The notes: generated from the letters alone by a model not told the origin. Numbered from the stretch's first letter, positions 1 to 9,194 are shown. The stretch: DNA of 64,000 bases from Mariniflexile gromovii (GCF_017814435.1 NZ_JAGJCB010000009.1:86431-150430); one strand, 5' to 3'. Program-made: numbers and translations.

Positions 1-1293
1 CCCAGGATATTCCGCATTTATGGCTTGTTCAAAAAAAGGCTGTTTGTACCATTTGTTATTTAAAAAATAAACATAGCTTCTGTAAACATCATTGTCACTA
101 TTATATGTAAAGATGACGCTGTCCGTAAAATAAAAATGATTCCTCAGTCCAGGACCTATAAAATCCCTTAAATGTTCCTTGGTCTGTATCGACGAAATAT
201 GATTGCTAAGCCTTAAAAGTATTTCATTTTGTTCATCCCTTCGTAATATCTCGGTGTTGGCAATAACATTCGCAACAGCCGTTGAAAAATGGGGAGAGAT
301 TAGTTTGAGAAATTGCCTGTCGGTCACTTTAAAACTTTCTATCATATCTGATAAAAGAACCATAGTACCCAATATTTCATTGTCATGAATCAATTTAACA
401 CCAAGAATTTCTTTAATCCCTGCATCTTTTAAAAACTTAAAATGTACACCATCTTTCTTAACCAAGTCGTCCACTTTATGTAAAGTGGGTTCATTAGATT
501 GGGTGATGGCATCGTGTAGCCCATCATTTATAGGGTATTCCGCAAAAGCAATTTTATTAAAATCAGGATGCTGATTGGATATTTCACAACTTTCCAATAG
601 CACCCGAAAAGTTCCCATTTGGTTATCAAATTTTGTAATGGCGATATCCGAAAAGTTGATGAAAGATTTCATACTTTCCCTTAAAATCCTCACAAGATCA
701 CTTTTGTTTCTTATCAGCGCAATGGCATTACTCATTGCTAAAAAGGTTGATGATTCATAATCCCTCCTAATGATTTCCTCATAATAGATTATGTTCATCA
801 TAGCTATTGAAAAAATATGTGAAAGACTCTCTAAAACATCTATTACCTTATTAAAAACTCCCAATCTATCAGAGAAAAAACAAAAAATACCAATGGGATT
901 ATTCATCCCTCTTTTTAATGAAATAAAAACCAGTTCTTTCAGACCCATTGATTTACACATTTCAAAGTAATCAGGAGTAATTCCACTTTTAATGGATTCC
1001 TCAACATCAAAAATTACAGGAAAAGAATTATCAATAACAGTTTTAAAAACTCCCGTATTAATTGGATACCTATTATGGCTGATTTTCTGATAATTTGGAT
1101 AGTTTCTATTCTGAGATTTTGGGTCAATTAAAAATGCAAAGGCTTCTTTTTTATTTTGGTCTATTTGTAAAATTGCACAATGAGTAAAATAAAATAATTT
1201 CTTAACTTCATTATCAATTACTTCTAGCAACTGCCCTCTATCCTTAACGAGGGCAATCGAAGCGCTGACTTCATTTAAAATTTTTGTTTTCAT
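1..1293 (-). CDS. Tandem GAF-domain protein, C-terminus outside window (probable sigma-54 regulator)
   Basis: An open minus-strand frame runs from ATG at 1291-1293 to the window edge, giving 431 residues without a stop. I translated it by hand. It shows three GAF-like blocks at about residues 1-170, 195-355 and from 365 on. Each opens with a helix followed by hydrophobic strands, for example FYFTHCAILQID in the first and FINFSDIAITKFD in the second. In Bacteroidota such GAF arrays often precede a sigma-54 AAA+ domain and a Fis-type HTH, but that part would lie outside the window, so the regulator assignment is inference. The gene is divergent from the hydrolase cluster starting at 1475, and the 181-bp gap carries a sigma-54-like promoter facing that cluster, which fits a local activator. 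A GAF-containing histidine kinase is the main alternative. Confidence 0.75.
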   Translation of the reverse strand, partial: MKTKILNEVSASIALVKDRGQLLEVIDNEVKKLFYFTHCAILQIDQNKKEAFAFLIDPKSQNRNYPNYQKISHNRYPINTGVFKTVIDNSFPVIFDVEESIKSGITPDYFEMCKSMGLKELVFISLKRGMNNPIGIFCFFSDRLGVFNKVIDVLESLSHIFSIAMMNIIYYEEIIRRDYESSTFLAMSNAIALIRNKSDLVRILRESMKSFINFSDIAITKFDNQMGTFRVLLESCEISNQHPDFNKIAFAEYPINDGLHDAITQSNEPTLHKVDDLVKKDGVHFKFLKDAGIKEILGVKLIHDNEILGTMVLLSDMIESFKVTDRQFLKLISPHFSTAVANVIANTEILRRDEQNEILLRLSNHISSIQTKEHLRDFIGPGLRNHFYFTDSVIFTYNSDNDVYRSYVYFLNNKWYKQPFFEQAINAEYPG

Positions 1294-1436
1294 GGATGGT
1301 AACTACTAAAAAATCGTTTTATGAACCGCTCGTAAAATTTACTAAATATAGTAAATATGAACCTTTTTTATTTAAATATCGTTAAATATTTTTTGGTATA
1401 AAAATATATCTATTTGATAATCAATTATTTAATCTT

Positions 1437-1453
1437 TTGGCACAAAAATAGTA
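1437..1453 (+). promoter_or_regulatory. Sigma-54-like promoter upstream of the hydrolase cluster
   Basis: TTGGCAC at 1437-1443, five A residues and TAGTA at 1449-1453 fit the -24/-12 layout (TTGGCAC-N5-TTGC). The -24 half is perfect. The -12 half is weak, with GT in place of GC. The start codon lies 22 nt downstream at 1475. The divergent GAF protein and the sigma-54 activator at 18005 make the reading plausible. Confidence 0.5.
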
Positions 1454-1474
1454 TTTCCAGCTAAAAATATTTTT

Positions 1475-2094
1475 ATGAAACCAAAGCAAGAAAATAAAAA
1501 GGGTTTAATCATTGTCGATCCATTTAATGACTTTCTTTCAGAAGGAGGAAAACTATGGGATTATGTTAAAGATACGGTCATAACCAATAACGTGGTTGAC
1601 AATTTATCCTTGCTTTTGAAAGTAGCCCGTAAAAATGGAATTAAAGTTTTCTATGCGCCCCATAGAAATACATTAAAGTGCGACTATATAGATTGGAATT
1701 TTTTATCTCCTTCCCAAGAAGGCTCTAAAAATGCCATGGCCTTTGAGAAAGATAGCTGGGGGGGGCCGAATTCCATCCCAAACTAAGGCCTGAATCTGGA
1801 GATTTGATTACACAACAACATTGGACTGCTAGTGGGTTTGCAAATACTGACTTAGACTTTCTATTAAAAAAGTATGAGATAAATTCAGTGGTAATTGCCG
1901 GTATGAGAGCCAATACATGCATTGAATCCACATGTAGGTATGCTATTGAATTGGGCTATCATGTAACCCTTATAAAAGATGCCATTGGGTCTTTCAATTG
2001 GGATGAAATGAAGGCCACCATAGAAATAAACTTCCCTGCTTTTGGGCACAGAGTACAAACAACCCAAGAATTCATAACTGAACTTAGCCTCTAA
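1475..2094 (+). pseudogene. Isochorismatase-family cysteine hydrolase, frameshifted at a G8 run
   Basis: Two frames together make one normal-length (about 206 aa) isochorismatase-fold hydrolase. The first (from 1475) carries the catalytic Asp in IIVDPFNDF (Asp15) and runs to a Trp-Gly-Gly at 1757-1765. The second continues with AEFHPKLRPESGD, the family QHWTASGFANTDLD segment and the nucleophile Cys (codon 1918-1920) in MRANTCIEST. The frames part at a run of eight G (1758-1765). Six or nine G would restore a Trp-Gly-(Gly)-Ala-Glu-Phe-His-Pro junction. As written the first frame stops at 1784-1786, before the catalytic Cys. The shift may be a sequencing error, slippage-based on/off switching or real decay. 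It is the first gene behind the sigma-54-like promoter. Confidence 0.8.
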
Positions 2095-2123
2095 ACATTA
2101 AAAAATTAAAAAAGCCAATAATT

Positions 2124-3173
2124 ATGAAAACCAAAATGAAAACCAATGTAGCTGCCACCTTTTTAGTACTTGTGGCAGGCTCTATGAACTCTCAGGAAAT
2201 CAAAGTACTAAATCCAAATGATGACCCTGCCATAGAAACCCAAACCAAGGCATTCCTATCCGCCTTGAATGGTTCTGGAGGTAAACCTATGGAAACCATG
2301 ACCCCAAGTGAGGCCCGAAAGGTATTGGAAGGCGCTCAGGCATCCGTTAAAGTCGACCTATCGGGGATTGACATCATGGAGAAAATGATCCATCAAGATG
2401 GATTGGATATCAAAATCTATATTGTTAGACCTGAGAAAAAGTCGGGAAACATTCCTGGATTTATGTTCTTTCACGGAGGAGGATGGGTCATCGGTGACTT
2501 TGAAACCCACAAGCGTTTTGTTAGGGACCTTGTGTTCTATTCAGGTAAGGCCTGTGTATTTGTGGAATACTCAAGATCACCGGAAGCCAAATACCCAGTA
2601 GCCATCAACGAAGCCTATGCGGCCACCAAATGGGTTGCTGAAAATGGTAACTCGGTGGGAGTGGACGGCAGCAAGCTTGCTGTAGCGGGCAATAGTGCTG
2701 GAGGTAACATTACGGCTGCAGTAGCCCTCATGGCAAAGGACAAAAATGGCCCAAAACTAAAATTCCAGTTGCTTTTTTGGCCTGTGACCAACAATAATTT
2801 TGAAAATACCTCCTATCTACAATACGCTTCTGGGCGGTTTCTTACCAAAAACATGATGCATTGGTTTTGGGGCCATTACCTAACCAAAACTTCGGACGCT
2901 GATAATATATATGCTAGCCCATTAAAAGCCTCACTGGAACAGTTGAAAGACTTACCTCCGACATTAATCCAAACGGCAGAAAATGACGTTTTAAGGGATG
3001 AGGGTGAGGATTATGGCAGAAATCTTAACAAGGCTGGTGTTCCAACAAGTTTGGTCAGAATGCAGGGTATGATACATGACTATGGCCTTTTAAATCCACT
3101 AGCCCACATTCCAGAGGTTCAATCGGCCCTCAGGTACGCGGCCTATGAATTAGCCAACCACCTAGATAAATAA
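2124..3173 (+). CDS. Secreted alpha/beta hydrolase, hormone-sensitive-lipase (family IV) esterase type
   Basis: This 349-aa protein begins with a hydrophobic signal sequence (about residues 1-24, ending NSQ), so it is probably exported. It has the family IV oxyanion motif HGGG (His117-Gly120), the nucleophile elbow GNSAGG with Ser191, a likely catalytic Asp288 in ENDVLRDEG, and His318 in GMIHDYG. These are the features of HSL-type carboxylesterases that cleave short acyl esters. The substrate cannot be told. The stop is one base before the start of the next gene, so co-transcription is very likely. It belongs to a run of four alpha/beta hydrolases. Confidence 0.9.
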   Translation: MKTKMKTNVAATFLVLVAGSMNSQEIKVLNPNDDPAIETQTKAFLSALNGSGGKPMETMTPSEARKVLEGAQASVKVDLSGIDIMEKMIHQDGLDIKIYIVRPEKKSGNIPGFMFFHGGGWVIGDFETHKRFVRDLVFYSGKACVFVEYSRSPEAKYPVAINEAYAATKWVAENGNSVGVDGSKLAVAGNSAGGNITAAVALMAKDKNGPKLKFQLLFWPVTNNNFENTSYLQYASGRFLTKNMMHWFWGHYLTKTSDADNIYASPLKASLEQLKDLPPTLIQTAENDVLRDEGEDYGRNLNKAGVPTSLVRMQGMIHDYGLLNPLAHIPEVQSALRYAAYELANHLDK

Positions 3174-3174
3174 C

Positions 3175-4080
3175 ATGAAAGCATATTTAAGAACGGCCTT
3201 TTTAACCGTTGGGTTACTGTTATTGGCCAAAAGTAATCTAAACGCACAACTAAAAACAAACATTATGAAAACAAAGACAACAGAAATAAACGGGATGAAA
3301 ATAGCCTATCGGGAATTTGGCAAGGGTGACCCGATAGTATTCTGCAATCGCTTCAGGGGAACATTGGATACTTGGGATCCCCTGTTCATCGATGAAATGT
3401 CAAAGAAATTTAAGGTTGTAATCTTCGACTATCCACAGGTTGGCTATTCCGAAGGAACCTTTCCCAATGATGTGACTGGATTGTCCGAAGTGGTTGTAGG
3501 CTTATGTAAGAACTTAGGCTTTAAGAATGTCGCCTTAGCTGGTTGGTCCTTTGGTGGGTTTGTAGCACAAACAGTCGCCTTGAAAAACCCTGGAGTTGTT
3601 AGCAAATTAATATTGATAGGAACCAACCCCCCTGGTGAAAATAAAATTCCTTTGGAACCCATTTTTCTTGAAAAAGCCCTTATTCCAATTAACAGCTTGG
3701 AAGATGAACAGGTCCTGTTCTTTGAACCGGATTCTGAATTTAGCCTAGCCGCATCAAAGGCATCCCACGATCGGATATATGCCAAAATCGATGTTAGCAA
3801 AATCCCTTCGACCCAAGAGGAATTCAATCGCTATTTTGTGGCTGGGAATGAGTTCAAGAATGACAACAGGTTGAGGGACATGTTTTTTGATACTGACATT
3901 CCCATATTCATTTTACACGGCGACCACGATGTATCATTTGCTGTTGAGAATTGGTTTGCCATCCTTAGAAAGCTAAAATTTGGACAACTTATTATTTACA
4001 CAAAAGCAGGACACGCACCGCAACACCAGCTTCCAGAGTTGACAGCTAAATATATTTCAGATTTTATAACCTTAAATTAA
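3175..4080 (+). CDS. Alpha/beta hydrolase with signal peptide (copy 1 of a tandem pair)
   Basis: The 301-aa protein starts with a signal-peptide-like segment (residues 1-25, ending NLNAQ). The nucleophile elbow is GWSFGG with Ser125. Asp250 or Asp252 in HGDHD and His280 in GHAPQHQ complete a plausible triad. It is clearly related to the next gene: both share CNRFRG, a Trp-Asp-Pro segment, a GTxPPG stretch and GHxPQHQxPEL near the end. Its start lies one base after the upstream stop, which points to an operon. The family includes esterases, haloperoxidase-like enzymes and C-C hydrolases, and specificity is not readable here. Confidence 0.88.
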   Translation: MKAYLRTAFLTVGLLLLAKSNLNAQLKTNIMKTKTTEINGMKIAYREFGKGDPIVFCNRFRGTLDTWDPLFIDEMSKKFKVVIFDYPQVGYSEGTFPNDVTGLSEVVVGLCKNLGFKNVALAGWSFGGFVAQTVALKNPGVVSKLILIGTNPPGENKIPLEPIFLEKALIPINSLEDEQVLFFEPDSEFSLAASKASHDRIYAKIDVSKIPSTQEEFNRYFVAGNEFKNDNRLRDMFFDTDIPIFILHGDHDVSFAVENWFAILRKLKFGQLIIYTKAGHAPQHQLPELTAKYISDFITLN

Positions 4081-4090
4081 ATTTCTTATT

Positions 4091-5002
4091 ATGAAAAGTA
4101 CAATTAAAACAACAGATTCTTCAGCTATGGTTTATGACCATACAAATTCAATGGCCGTAAACTCCAAGACGCAATATGCAGAATTAGGTAAAAAAAGAAT
4201 CGCCTATCGATTGATAGGAAAAGGAGAACCAATCATTCTTTGTAATAGATTTAGAGGAAATTTGGATGATTGGGATCCAAAATTCTTGGATTTACTGGCA
4301 GAAAACTTCAAAGTAGTCACATTCAATTATACAGGGCTGGCTTCTTCTTCGGGAGATAAACACAAAAAAGTAATAGATTTTGCTAAGGATGTTAAAGAAC
4401 TTTCCGAATATCTAGGATTTAAAAAAATTATCGTTGGTGGTTGGTCTGTAGGCGGATGGGTAGCTCAAATTGTTACTACAGAATTTCCAGAAATTGTTTC
4501 CCAAACCATTTTAATTGGAACAAAACCTCCCGGAAATGTTAAACATCAGATTGAAGAGTTGTTCATGCAAACGGCTTTTAAACCTTATTACGACCTAGAA
4601 GATGAAGTTATTCTGTTCTTTGATCCAACTTCGGAATATAGCAGAAAACTTGCCAAAGAAAGTCACGACAGAATCGCAATCCGAGAATCTGACCGAGATA
4701 TACGTATAGATGAAAAGGATTGGGAAGTCTTTTTAAATGCTGGGGAAGATTATACAAATGACCCTTATAATGCAAGAGAAAAGATTCAAAAAACCAATAT
4801 ACCAATGTTAGTTATTTCCTCCCAACATGAAATTTGCTTTCCTCCAGAAAATTGGATGGAATTGAACATGAAAATACGTTCAACACAAATAATTATAATA
4901 CCTCAAACTGGGCATGGGCCCCAGCACCAGTATCCAGAATTAGTAACCAAATATATCCTTCAATTCATTGAACACAATAAACAGAATTTGTTAGCAAATT
5001 AG
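4091..5002 (+). CDS. Alpha/beta hydrolase, cytoplasmic-type paralogue (copy 2 of the tandem pair)
   Basis: This 303-aa protein is a diverged duplicate of the preceding one and shares its motif order: CNRFRG, GWSVGG with nucleophile Ser119, and GHGPQHQ with His275. It has no signal peptide. The first 30 residues are polar and of different origin, so the two copies probably act in different compartments. It lies 10 bp after its neighbour in the same direction. Divergence is large enough that this is not a recent duplication. Confidence 0.88.
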   Translation: MKSTIKTTDSSAMVYDHTNSMAVNSKTQYAELGKKRIAYRLIGKGEPIILCNRFRGNLDDWDPKFLDLLAENFKVVTFNYTGLASSSGDKHKKVIDFAKDVKELSEYLGFKKIIVGGWSVGGWVAQIVTTEFPEIVSQTILIGTKPPGNVKHQIEELFMQTAFKPYYDLEDEVILFFDPTSEYSRKLAKESHDRIAIRESDRDIRIDEKDWEVFLNAGEDYTNDPYNAREKIQKTNIPMLVISSQHEICFPPENWMELNMKIRSTQIIIIPQTGHGPQHQYPELVTKYILQFIEHNKQNLLAN

Positions 5003-5033
5003 TTAACTCAGTATCAATTAATTTATAAAAAAA

Positions 5034-5822
5034 ATGAAAAACATAAAATCAAAAACCATTGTATTTATTACAGGGGCATTCGTCACCCATCACGGGTGGA
5101 GTAATTGGCAATCATTTTTTGAAAAGCACGGGTTTACATGCTTTGCTCCTCCGTGGAAGTACAAGGATGCAAACCCAGAAGTATTGAGGAAATTAGATCC
5201 CTATAATAATGATATCAAAGACTTAAGGCTTGCCGAATTGCACGATTACTTTGAGGACTATATTCTGGCGTTGCCCGAAAAGCCAATCATCATTGGCCAC
5301 TCCACAGGTGGACTGATTGTACAGGTATTACTTCAAAAAGGTCTTGCGGAGGCGGGTATTGCCATCCACAGTGTACCTCCTATTGGGGTCCTGTCATTTA
5401 AATGGTCATTTTTAAAATCATTATGGGGCCCTTTAGGCTTGTTTTCAACTGTTGACAAAACATTCCTGATGAGTGTTAAACAGTGGCAATATTCATTCAC
5501 CAATGGCTTATTGTATGATGAGCAATTGAAAGCTTATGACCAGAATGTAGTTCCAGAATCAAAACGGTTGATCAGAGACTGTTTGTCAAGTGCCGCCAAA
5601 GTGGACTTTAAAAGTCCCCATGCACCTCTATTGTTCATTGCTGGAAGTACAGACCATATCATGCCAGCTTCTTTGAATTATTCAAATTATAAAAAATATA
5701 AACATACAGGATCTGTTACAGATTTCAAGGAGTTTGAAGGTAAGAACCATTATGTTTTAGGGCTTCCATCATGGAAGGATGAGGCGGAATATACATTGGA
5801 CTGGATACATAAACTAAGCTAG
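5034..5822 (+). CDS. Alpha/beta hydrolase (GHSTGG type)
   Basis: A 262-aa alpha/beta hydrolase of a different subgroup from its neighbours. It opens with a strand and FITGAFVTHHGWSNW in the oxyanion-loop position. It carries GHSTGG with Ser90, a likely acid Asp207 in GSTDHIMP and His239 in GKNHYVLG. No signal peptide is visible. It is the fourth hydrolase in the run and lies 31 bp after the third. The next gene begins 7 bp downstream, consistent with an operon. Confidence 0.85.
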   Translation: MKNIKSKTIVFITGAFVTHHGWSNWQSFFEKHGFTCFAPPWKYKDANPEVLRKLDPYNNDIKDLRLAELHDYFEDYILALPEKPIIIGHSTGGLIVQVLLQKGLAEAGIAIHSVPPIGVLSFKWSFLKSLWGPLGLFSTVDKTFLMSVKQWQYSFTNGLLYDEQLKAYDQNVVPESKRLIRDCLSSAAKVDFKSPHAPLLFIAGSTDHIMPASLNYSNYKKYKHTGSVTDFKEFEGKNHYVLGLPSWKDEAEYTLDWIHKLS

Positions 5823-5829
5823 GAAGAGT

Positions 5830-6246
5830 ATGAAAAGAAAAGCAACGGCCATTTGGTATGGAACTGGTAAGGATGGTTCAGGCCATCTCAAAACACCCAA
5901 CTCGGTGTTGGATGCCACCCAGTTTTCCTTTAAAAGCAGGTTTGCGGATGGCAAAGGTACAAATCCCGAAGAGCTCCTGGCTGCTTCACATGCCTCCTGT
6001 TTTACGATGAAATTGTCATTCGTCATCCAGGAACATGGATTTATTCCCGAACGGATCGAGACTACCTGTGAAATTAGCCTTGAGAATGGTTCTATCACAC
6101 GATCACATCTGATAGTGGAAGCCAAAATCTTAGGAATAGGTAAAGATATTTTTGAAAACAGTGCGCTTGAGGCAAAGGACAATTGCCCCATTGGGAAGGC
6201 ACTAAATACCCAAATTACCCTTGATACAAATCTAATTAATCAGTAA
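5830..6246 (+). CDS. OsmC-family peroxide reductase
   Basis: The 138-aa protein has the OsmC signature: an N-terminal strand with AIWYGTGKDGSG, a first Cys at residue 57 in ASHASCFTM and a second at residue 119 in KDNCPIGKAL. In characterised members these two cysteines reduce organic hydroperoxides using lipoyl or dithiol donors. The length is normal. It sits 7 bp after an alpha/beta hydrolase and 28 bp before an isochorismatase-type gene. This suggests the cluster deals with a reactive substrate or with peroxide made during its turnover (inference). Confidence 0.93.
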   Translation: MKRKATAIWYGTGKDGSGHLKTPNSVLDATQFSFKSRFADGKGTNPEELLAASHASCFTMKLSFVIQEHGFIPERIETTCEISLENGSITRSHLIVEAKILGIGKDIFENSALEAKDNCPIGKALNTQITLDTNLINQ

Positions 6247-6274
6247 ATATTTAAATAACTAAAAATCAAAACTC

Positions 6275-6967
6275 ATGAAAAAAATGAAAGCAACAATCGT
6301 ACTTTTTTTAGCTTTGGCCATCCAAGTGTTTGCGCAAAAGCCTAGTCCCGAACTGTTAAACCCCACAAACCATGCCCTGATGTTAATAGACCATGAGAGC
6401 CAAATGGCCTTTGCGACCATCAACATCTCGGTATCAGACCTCAGGAACAATACCGCCATTGTGGCTGGCGCATCAAAAATCTTTAAGGTACCAACGGTAG
6501 TAACTACCGTGGCGGAAACCTCTTTCAGCGGCCCTGTGTTTCCGGAGGTTGAGGAGTTTTATCCTAAGGCTACGTCCAATTATATTGATAGGACAACCAT
6601 GAATGCATGGGAAGATACAAATGCCTATAAAGCCATTACAGCCAAGGGTAAAAAGAAATTAGTCCTAGCGGGACTTTGGACGAGTGTCTGTATTGTTGGC
6701 CCAGCACTTTCAGCTTTGGCCGATGGTTATGAAGTCTATGTTATTACAGATGCCTGCGGAGATGTATCTGAAGAAGCTCATAACCAAGCTATTACTAGAA
6801 TGGTCGAAGCTGGTATAAAACCGTTAACATCCATTCAATATCTTTTGGAATTGCAAAGAGATTGGGCTAGATCTGAAACATATATTCCAGTGACTGATTT
6901 AGTAAAGAGATATGGTGGTGGTTATGGTATAGGAATTATCTATGCACATAAAATGCTAACACATTAA
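6275..6967 (+). CDS. Exported isochorismatase-family (YcaC-like) cysteine hydrolase
   Basis: A 230-aa protein with a signal sequence (residues 1-20, ending QVFAQ). The catalytic Asp is Asp39 in LMLIDHES. The YcaC-like segment RTTMNAWED lies near residues 106-114, and the nucleophile Cys139 is in WTSVCIVG. YcaC-type proteins are cysteine hydrolases of unsettled substrate. This is the second isochorismatase-fold gene in the cluster, not a close copy of the frameshifted one at 1475. It is followed by a hairpin at 6980-7052 that may end the first transcript. Confidence 0.88.
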   Translation: MKKMKATIVLFLALAIQVFAQKPSPELLNPTNHALMLIDHESQMAFATINISVSDLRNNTAIVAGASKIFKVPTVVTTVAETSFSGPVFPEVEEFYPKATSNYIDRTTMNAWEDTNAYKAITAKGKKKLVLAGLWTSVCIVGPALSALADGYEVYVITDACGDVSEEAHNQAITRMVEAGIKPLTSIQYLLELQRDWARSETYIPVTDLVKRYGGGYGIGIIYAHKMLTH

Positions 6968-6979
6968 CATTTAAAAATT

Positions 6980-7052
6980 AAAAGACTTGTTAGAAAACTT
7001 CACATTTAAAGTTCCTACAAAATTCCTCATAATAAACTCTAGCAAGTCTTTT
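6980..7052 (+). terminator. Long-loop inverted repeat with T-run (possible terminator)
   Basis: A 14-nt arm at 6980-6993 (AAAAGACTTGTTAG) pairs, with one G-T wobble, with 7039-7052 and is followed by a run of T. The 45-nt loop contains a smaller AACTT/AAGTT pairing. It separates the hydrolase block from the amidohydrolase gene whose start is only 24 nt further on, so read-through or attenuation is possible. Confidence 0.55.
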
Positions 7053-7075
7053 TTTTAATTCTATAATGATCGGTT

Positions 7076-8875
7076 ATGAAAACTATTTACAAAATATCAG
7101 TACTAATTCTTTTAATAATTTTCATTCCATCCTGTAAAAAAGGTGTAAATGAAAAATTGGAAACTAATTCTTTAACAGTAGATTTAATTATTTACAATGC
7201 TAAAGTTACATTGCCAAACGAAGGTGTATTTGCCGAGGCATTTGCAGTTAAAGATGGTAAATTCATTGAAATTGGTACCTCAGAAGAAATATTAAAGCTT
7301 AAAAGTGATAGAACCCATATCATCGATGCCAAAGGAAAAACCATTATTCCAGGATTAAATGATTCCCATACACACCTAATAAGAGAAGGTCTAAACTATA
7401 ATACCGAACTGCGATGGGACGGAGTAACATCAATAACTACAGCATTAGAAATGTTAAAAGAACAGGCAGAAAGAACACCCGAAGGCCAGTGGGTTCGCGT
7501 TATCGGTGGTTGGGGAGCCTACCAGTTTAAAGAAAAGAGATTGCCAACTCTTGAAGAAATCAATGAGGCCGTACCGGATAAGCCAGTTTACATCATGTAT
7601 CTATATTCTCTAGGTTACCTGAACAAAAAAGGGCTGAAAACTCTGGACTATGATGAGACAACAACATATCCTGGTGGTGTAATTGAATTGGAAAATGGAA
7701 AACCTACAGGTCTGTTGGTAGCTAAGCCTAGTGCACTGGTCCTATACAAAACACTCACCAAACTACCTAAGTTATCCCATAATGAACAATTGAATTCTAC
7801 ACGCCATTACTATCGTGAACTGAATCGCTTAGGGGTAACCAGCGCCATTGATGCTGGTGGTGGGGGTCAATATTATCCTAACGATTATAGTATTTCAAAG
7901 GAATTGGCTTCTAAGGGTCAACTGACGGTTAGAACATCTTATTATTTGTTTGCTGTAGATAAAGGAACCGAACTAAATTTCTTTAAAGATTGGACGGGTA
8001 AGCTCCAGGTAGGGACCAATGATGATATGTTTAAACCTAATGGATACACATATAGTGGTGCAGGTGAAAACTTAACTTGGGAAGCAGCGGATTTTGAAAA
8101 CTTTTTGGAACCTAGACCAGAATTAAAGGTTAGCATGGAGTCTGAATTAGATTCCATAATCACTGTGCTGGCTAAAAACCACGTTCCTTTTAGGTTACAT
8201 GCCACTTATAATGAGTCTATTAGTCGGTTTTTGGATGTATTTGAAAAAGTAGATAACAGACATCCCTTTCTTAATAAGGTAAGATGGATAATAGACCATG
8301 CTGAAACCGTCAGTGATGACAATCTATACCGCATTAAAAAAATGGGGGGTGGCATTGCAATTCAAGATCGCATGCTTTTTCAAGGGGAGTATTTTGTAGA
8401 ACGATATGGTGTTGAAGCCGCTAAACAAACTCCACCAATTAAAAAAATGATTGCTATGGGGATTCCGGTAGGTTTTGGAACGGATGGTACACGTGTCTCA
8501 AGTTATAACCCCATGCTGACCCTATATTGGGCAATTTCTGGTAAAACATTAGGTGGAATGTCATTGTATGATGATACCAACAAACTATCAAGATATAAGG
8601 CTCTTGAGCTACTCACAAATGGGAGTGCCTGGTTTTCAAATGAAGAAAAAGTAAAAGGAAACATCAAAGAAGGCATGTATGCAGATTTTGCTATACTTTC
8701 AGAAGATTACTTCACAATTTCCGAAGAAAAAATCAAGAATCTAACCGCCGATCTCACTGTTGTCAATGGCAAAGTGGTATATGCCAAAAACAACTTTAGC
8801 GAATGGGATCCAACCATGCCAGAAATAATACCGGAATGGTCACCTGTAAAATATTATGGTGGTTATCAAAATTAA
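7076..8875 (+). CDS. YtcJ-type metal-dependent amidohydrolase, lipoprotein
   Basis: This 599-aa protein begins with a lipoprotein signal (Cys about residue 21 in FIPSCKK). It has the amidohydrolase-superfamily frame: N-terminal beta-sandwich strands, then the metal motif HTH in NDSHTHLIREG, a His in IIDHAETV and a terminal Asp in FGTDGTR. Family members such as N-substituted formamide deformylase hydrolyse amide bonds. Length and the C-terminal VNGKVVYA strand are typical of YtcJ proteins. It lies 7 bp before the next gene and probably forms an operon with 8883-10993. An envelope location suggests action on substrate entering through the nearby porin (inference). Confidence 0.9.
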   Translation: MKTIYKISVLILLIIFIPSCKKGVNEKLETNSLTVDLIIYNAKVTLPNEGVFAEAFAVKDGKFIEIGTSEEILKLKSDRTHIIDAKGKTIIPGLNDSHTHLIREGLNYNTELRWDGVTSITTALEMLKEQAERTPEGQWVRVIGGWGAYQFKEKRLPTLEEINEAVPDKPVYIMYLYSLGYLNKKGLKTLDYDETTTYPGGVIELENGKPTGLLVAKPSALVLYKTLTKLPKLSHNEQLNSTRHYYRELNRLGVTSAIDAGGGGQYYPNDYSISKELASKGQLTVRTSYYLFAVDKGTELNFFKDWTGKLQVGTNDDMFKPNGYTYSGAGENLTWEAADFENFLEPRPELKVSMESELDSIITVLAKNHVPFRLHATYNESISRFLDVFEKVDNRHPFLNKVRWIIDHAETVSDDNLYRIKKMGGGIAIQDRMLFQGEYFVERYGVEAAKQTPPIKKMIAMGIPVGFGTDGTRVSSYNPMLTLYWAISGKTLGGMSLYDDTNKLSRYKALELLTNGSAWFSNEEKVKGNIKEGMYADFAILSEDYFTISEEKIKNLTADLTVVNGKVVYAKNNFSEWDPTMPEIIPEWSPVKYYGGYQN

Positions 8876-8882
8876 ATAAATC

Positions 8883-9182
8883 ATGAAAACATACGATACT
8901 CTGTCTGAAGCCATAAAGGCCAAACAAGAAGAAGGTTATAAATTTGATTTTAATCTGCAGTCCTGTTCTTTGGAATGTAGAGAATTGTCCCAAATATTCC
9001 AAGCAGATGAGTTTATCGTAGACAATTTCTACCGTTTTGAGGGAGATTCAAATCCTGACGATACTTCCATTCTGTATGCAATAAAAACCCAATCTGGAGT
9101 AAAAGGCCTTTTAGTAGACGCTTATGGCGTATACAGTGAATCTATATCTCCTGAAATGTCAAATAAACTGCGATTGCGATAA
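8883..9182 (+). CDS. Small conserved Bacteroidota protein, function unknown
   Basis: A 99-aa soluble protein with no signal peptide. It starts KTYDTLSEAI and contains FRFEG-like (FYRFEGDSNPDD), SILYAI and GLLVDAYGVYSE segments. I recognise it as a family found widely in flavobacteria and often mislabelled phosphoribosylpyrophosphate synthetase. The sequence shows no PRPP-synthetase motif, so I do not adopt that name. It has two Cys residues in SCSLECREL. It is placed between an amidohydrolase and a DoxX gene. Confidence 0.8.
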   Translation: MKTYDTLSEAIKAKQEEGYKFDFNLQSCSLECRELSQIFQADEFIVDNFYRFEGDSNPDDTSILYAIKTQSGVKGLLVDAYGVYSESISPEMSNKLRLR

Positions 9183-9194
9183 CAAAATTAAAAA

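Noticed and set aside
203..760. Plus-strand frames at the left edge
   Set aside because: They are shadows of the minus-strand GAF gene, which reads open across 1-1293.
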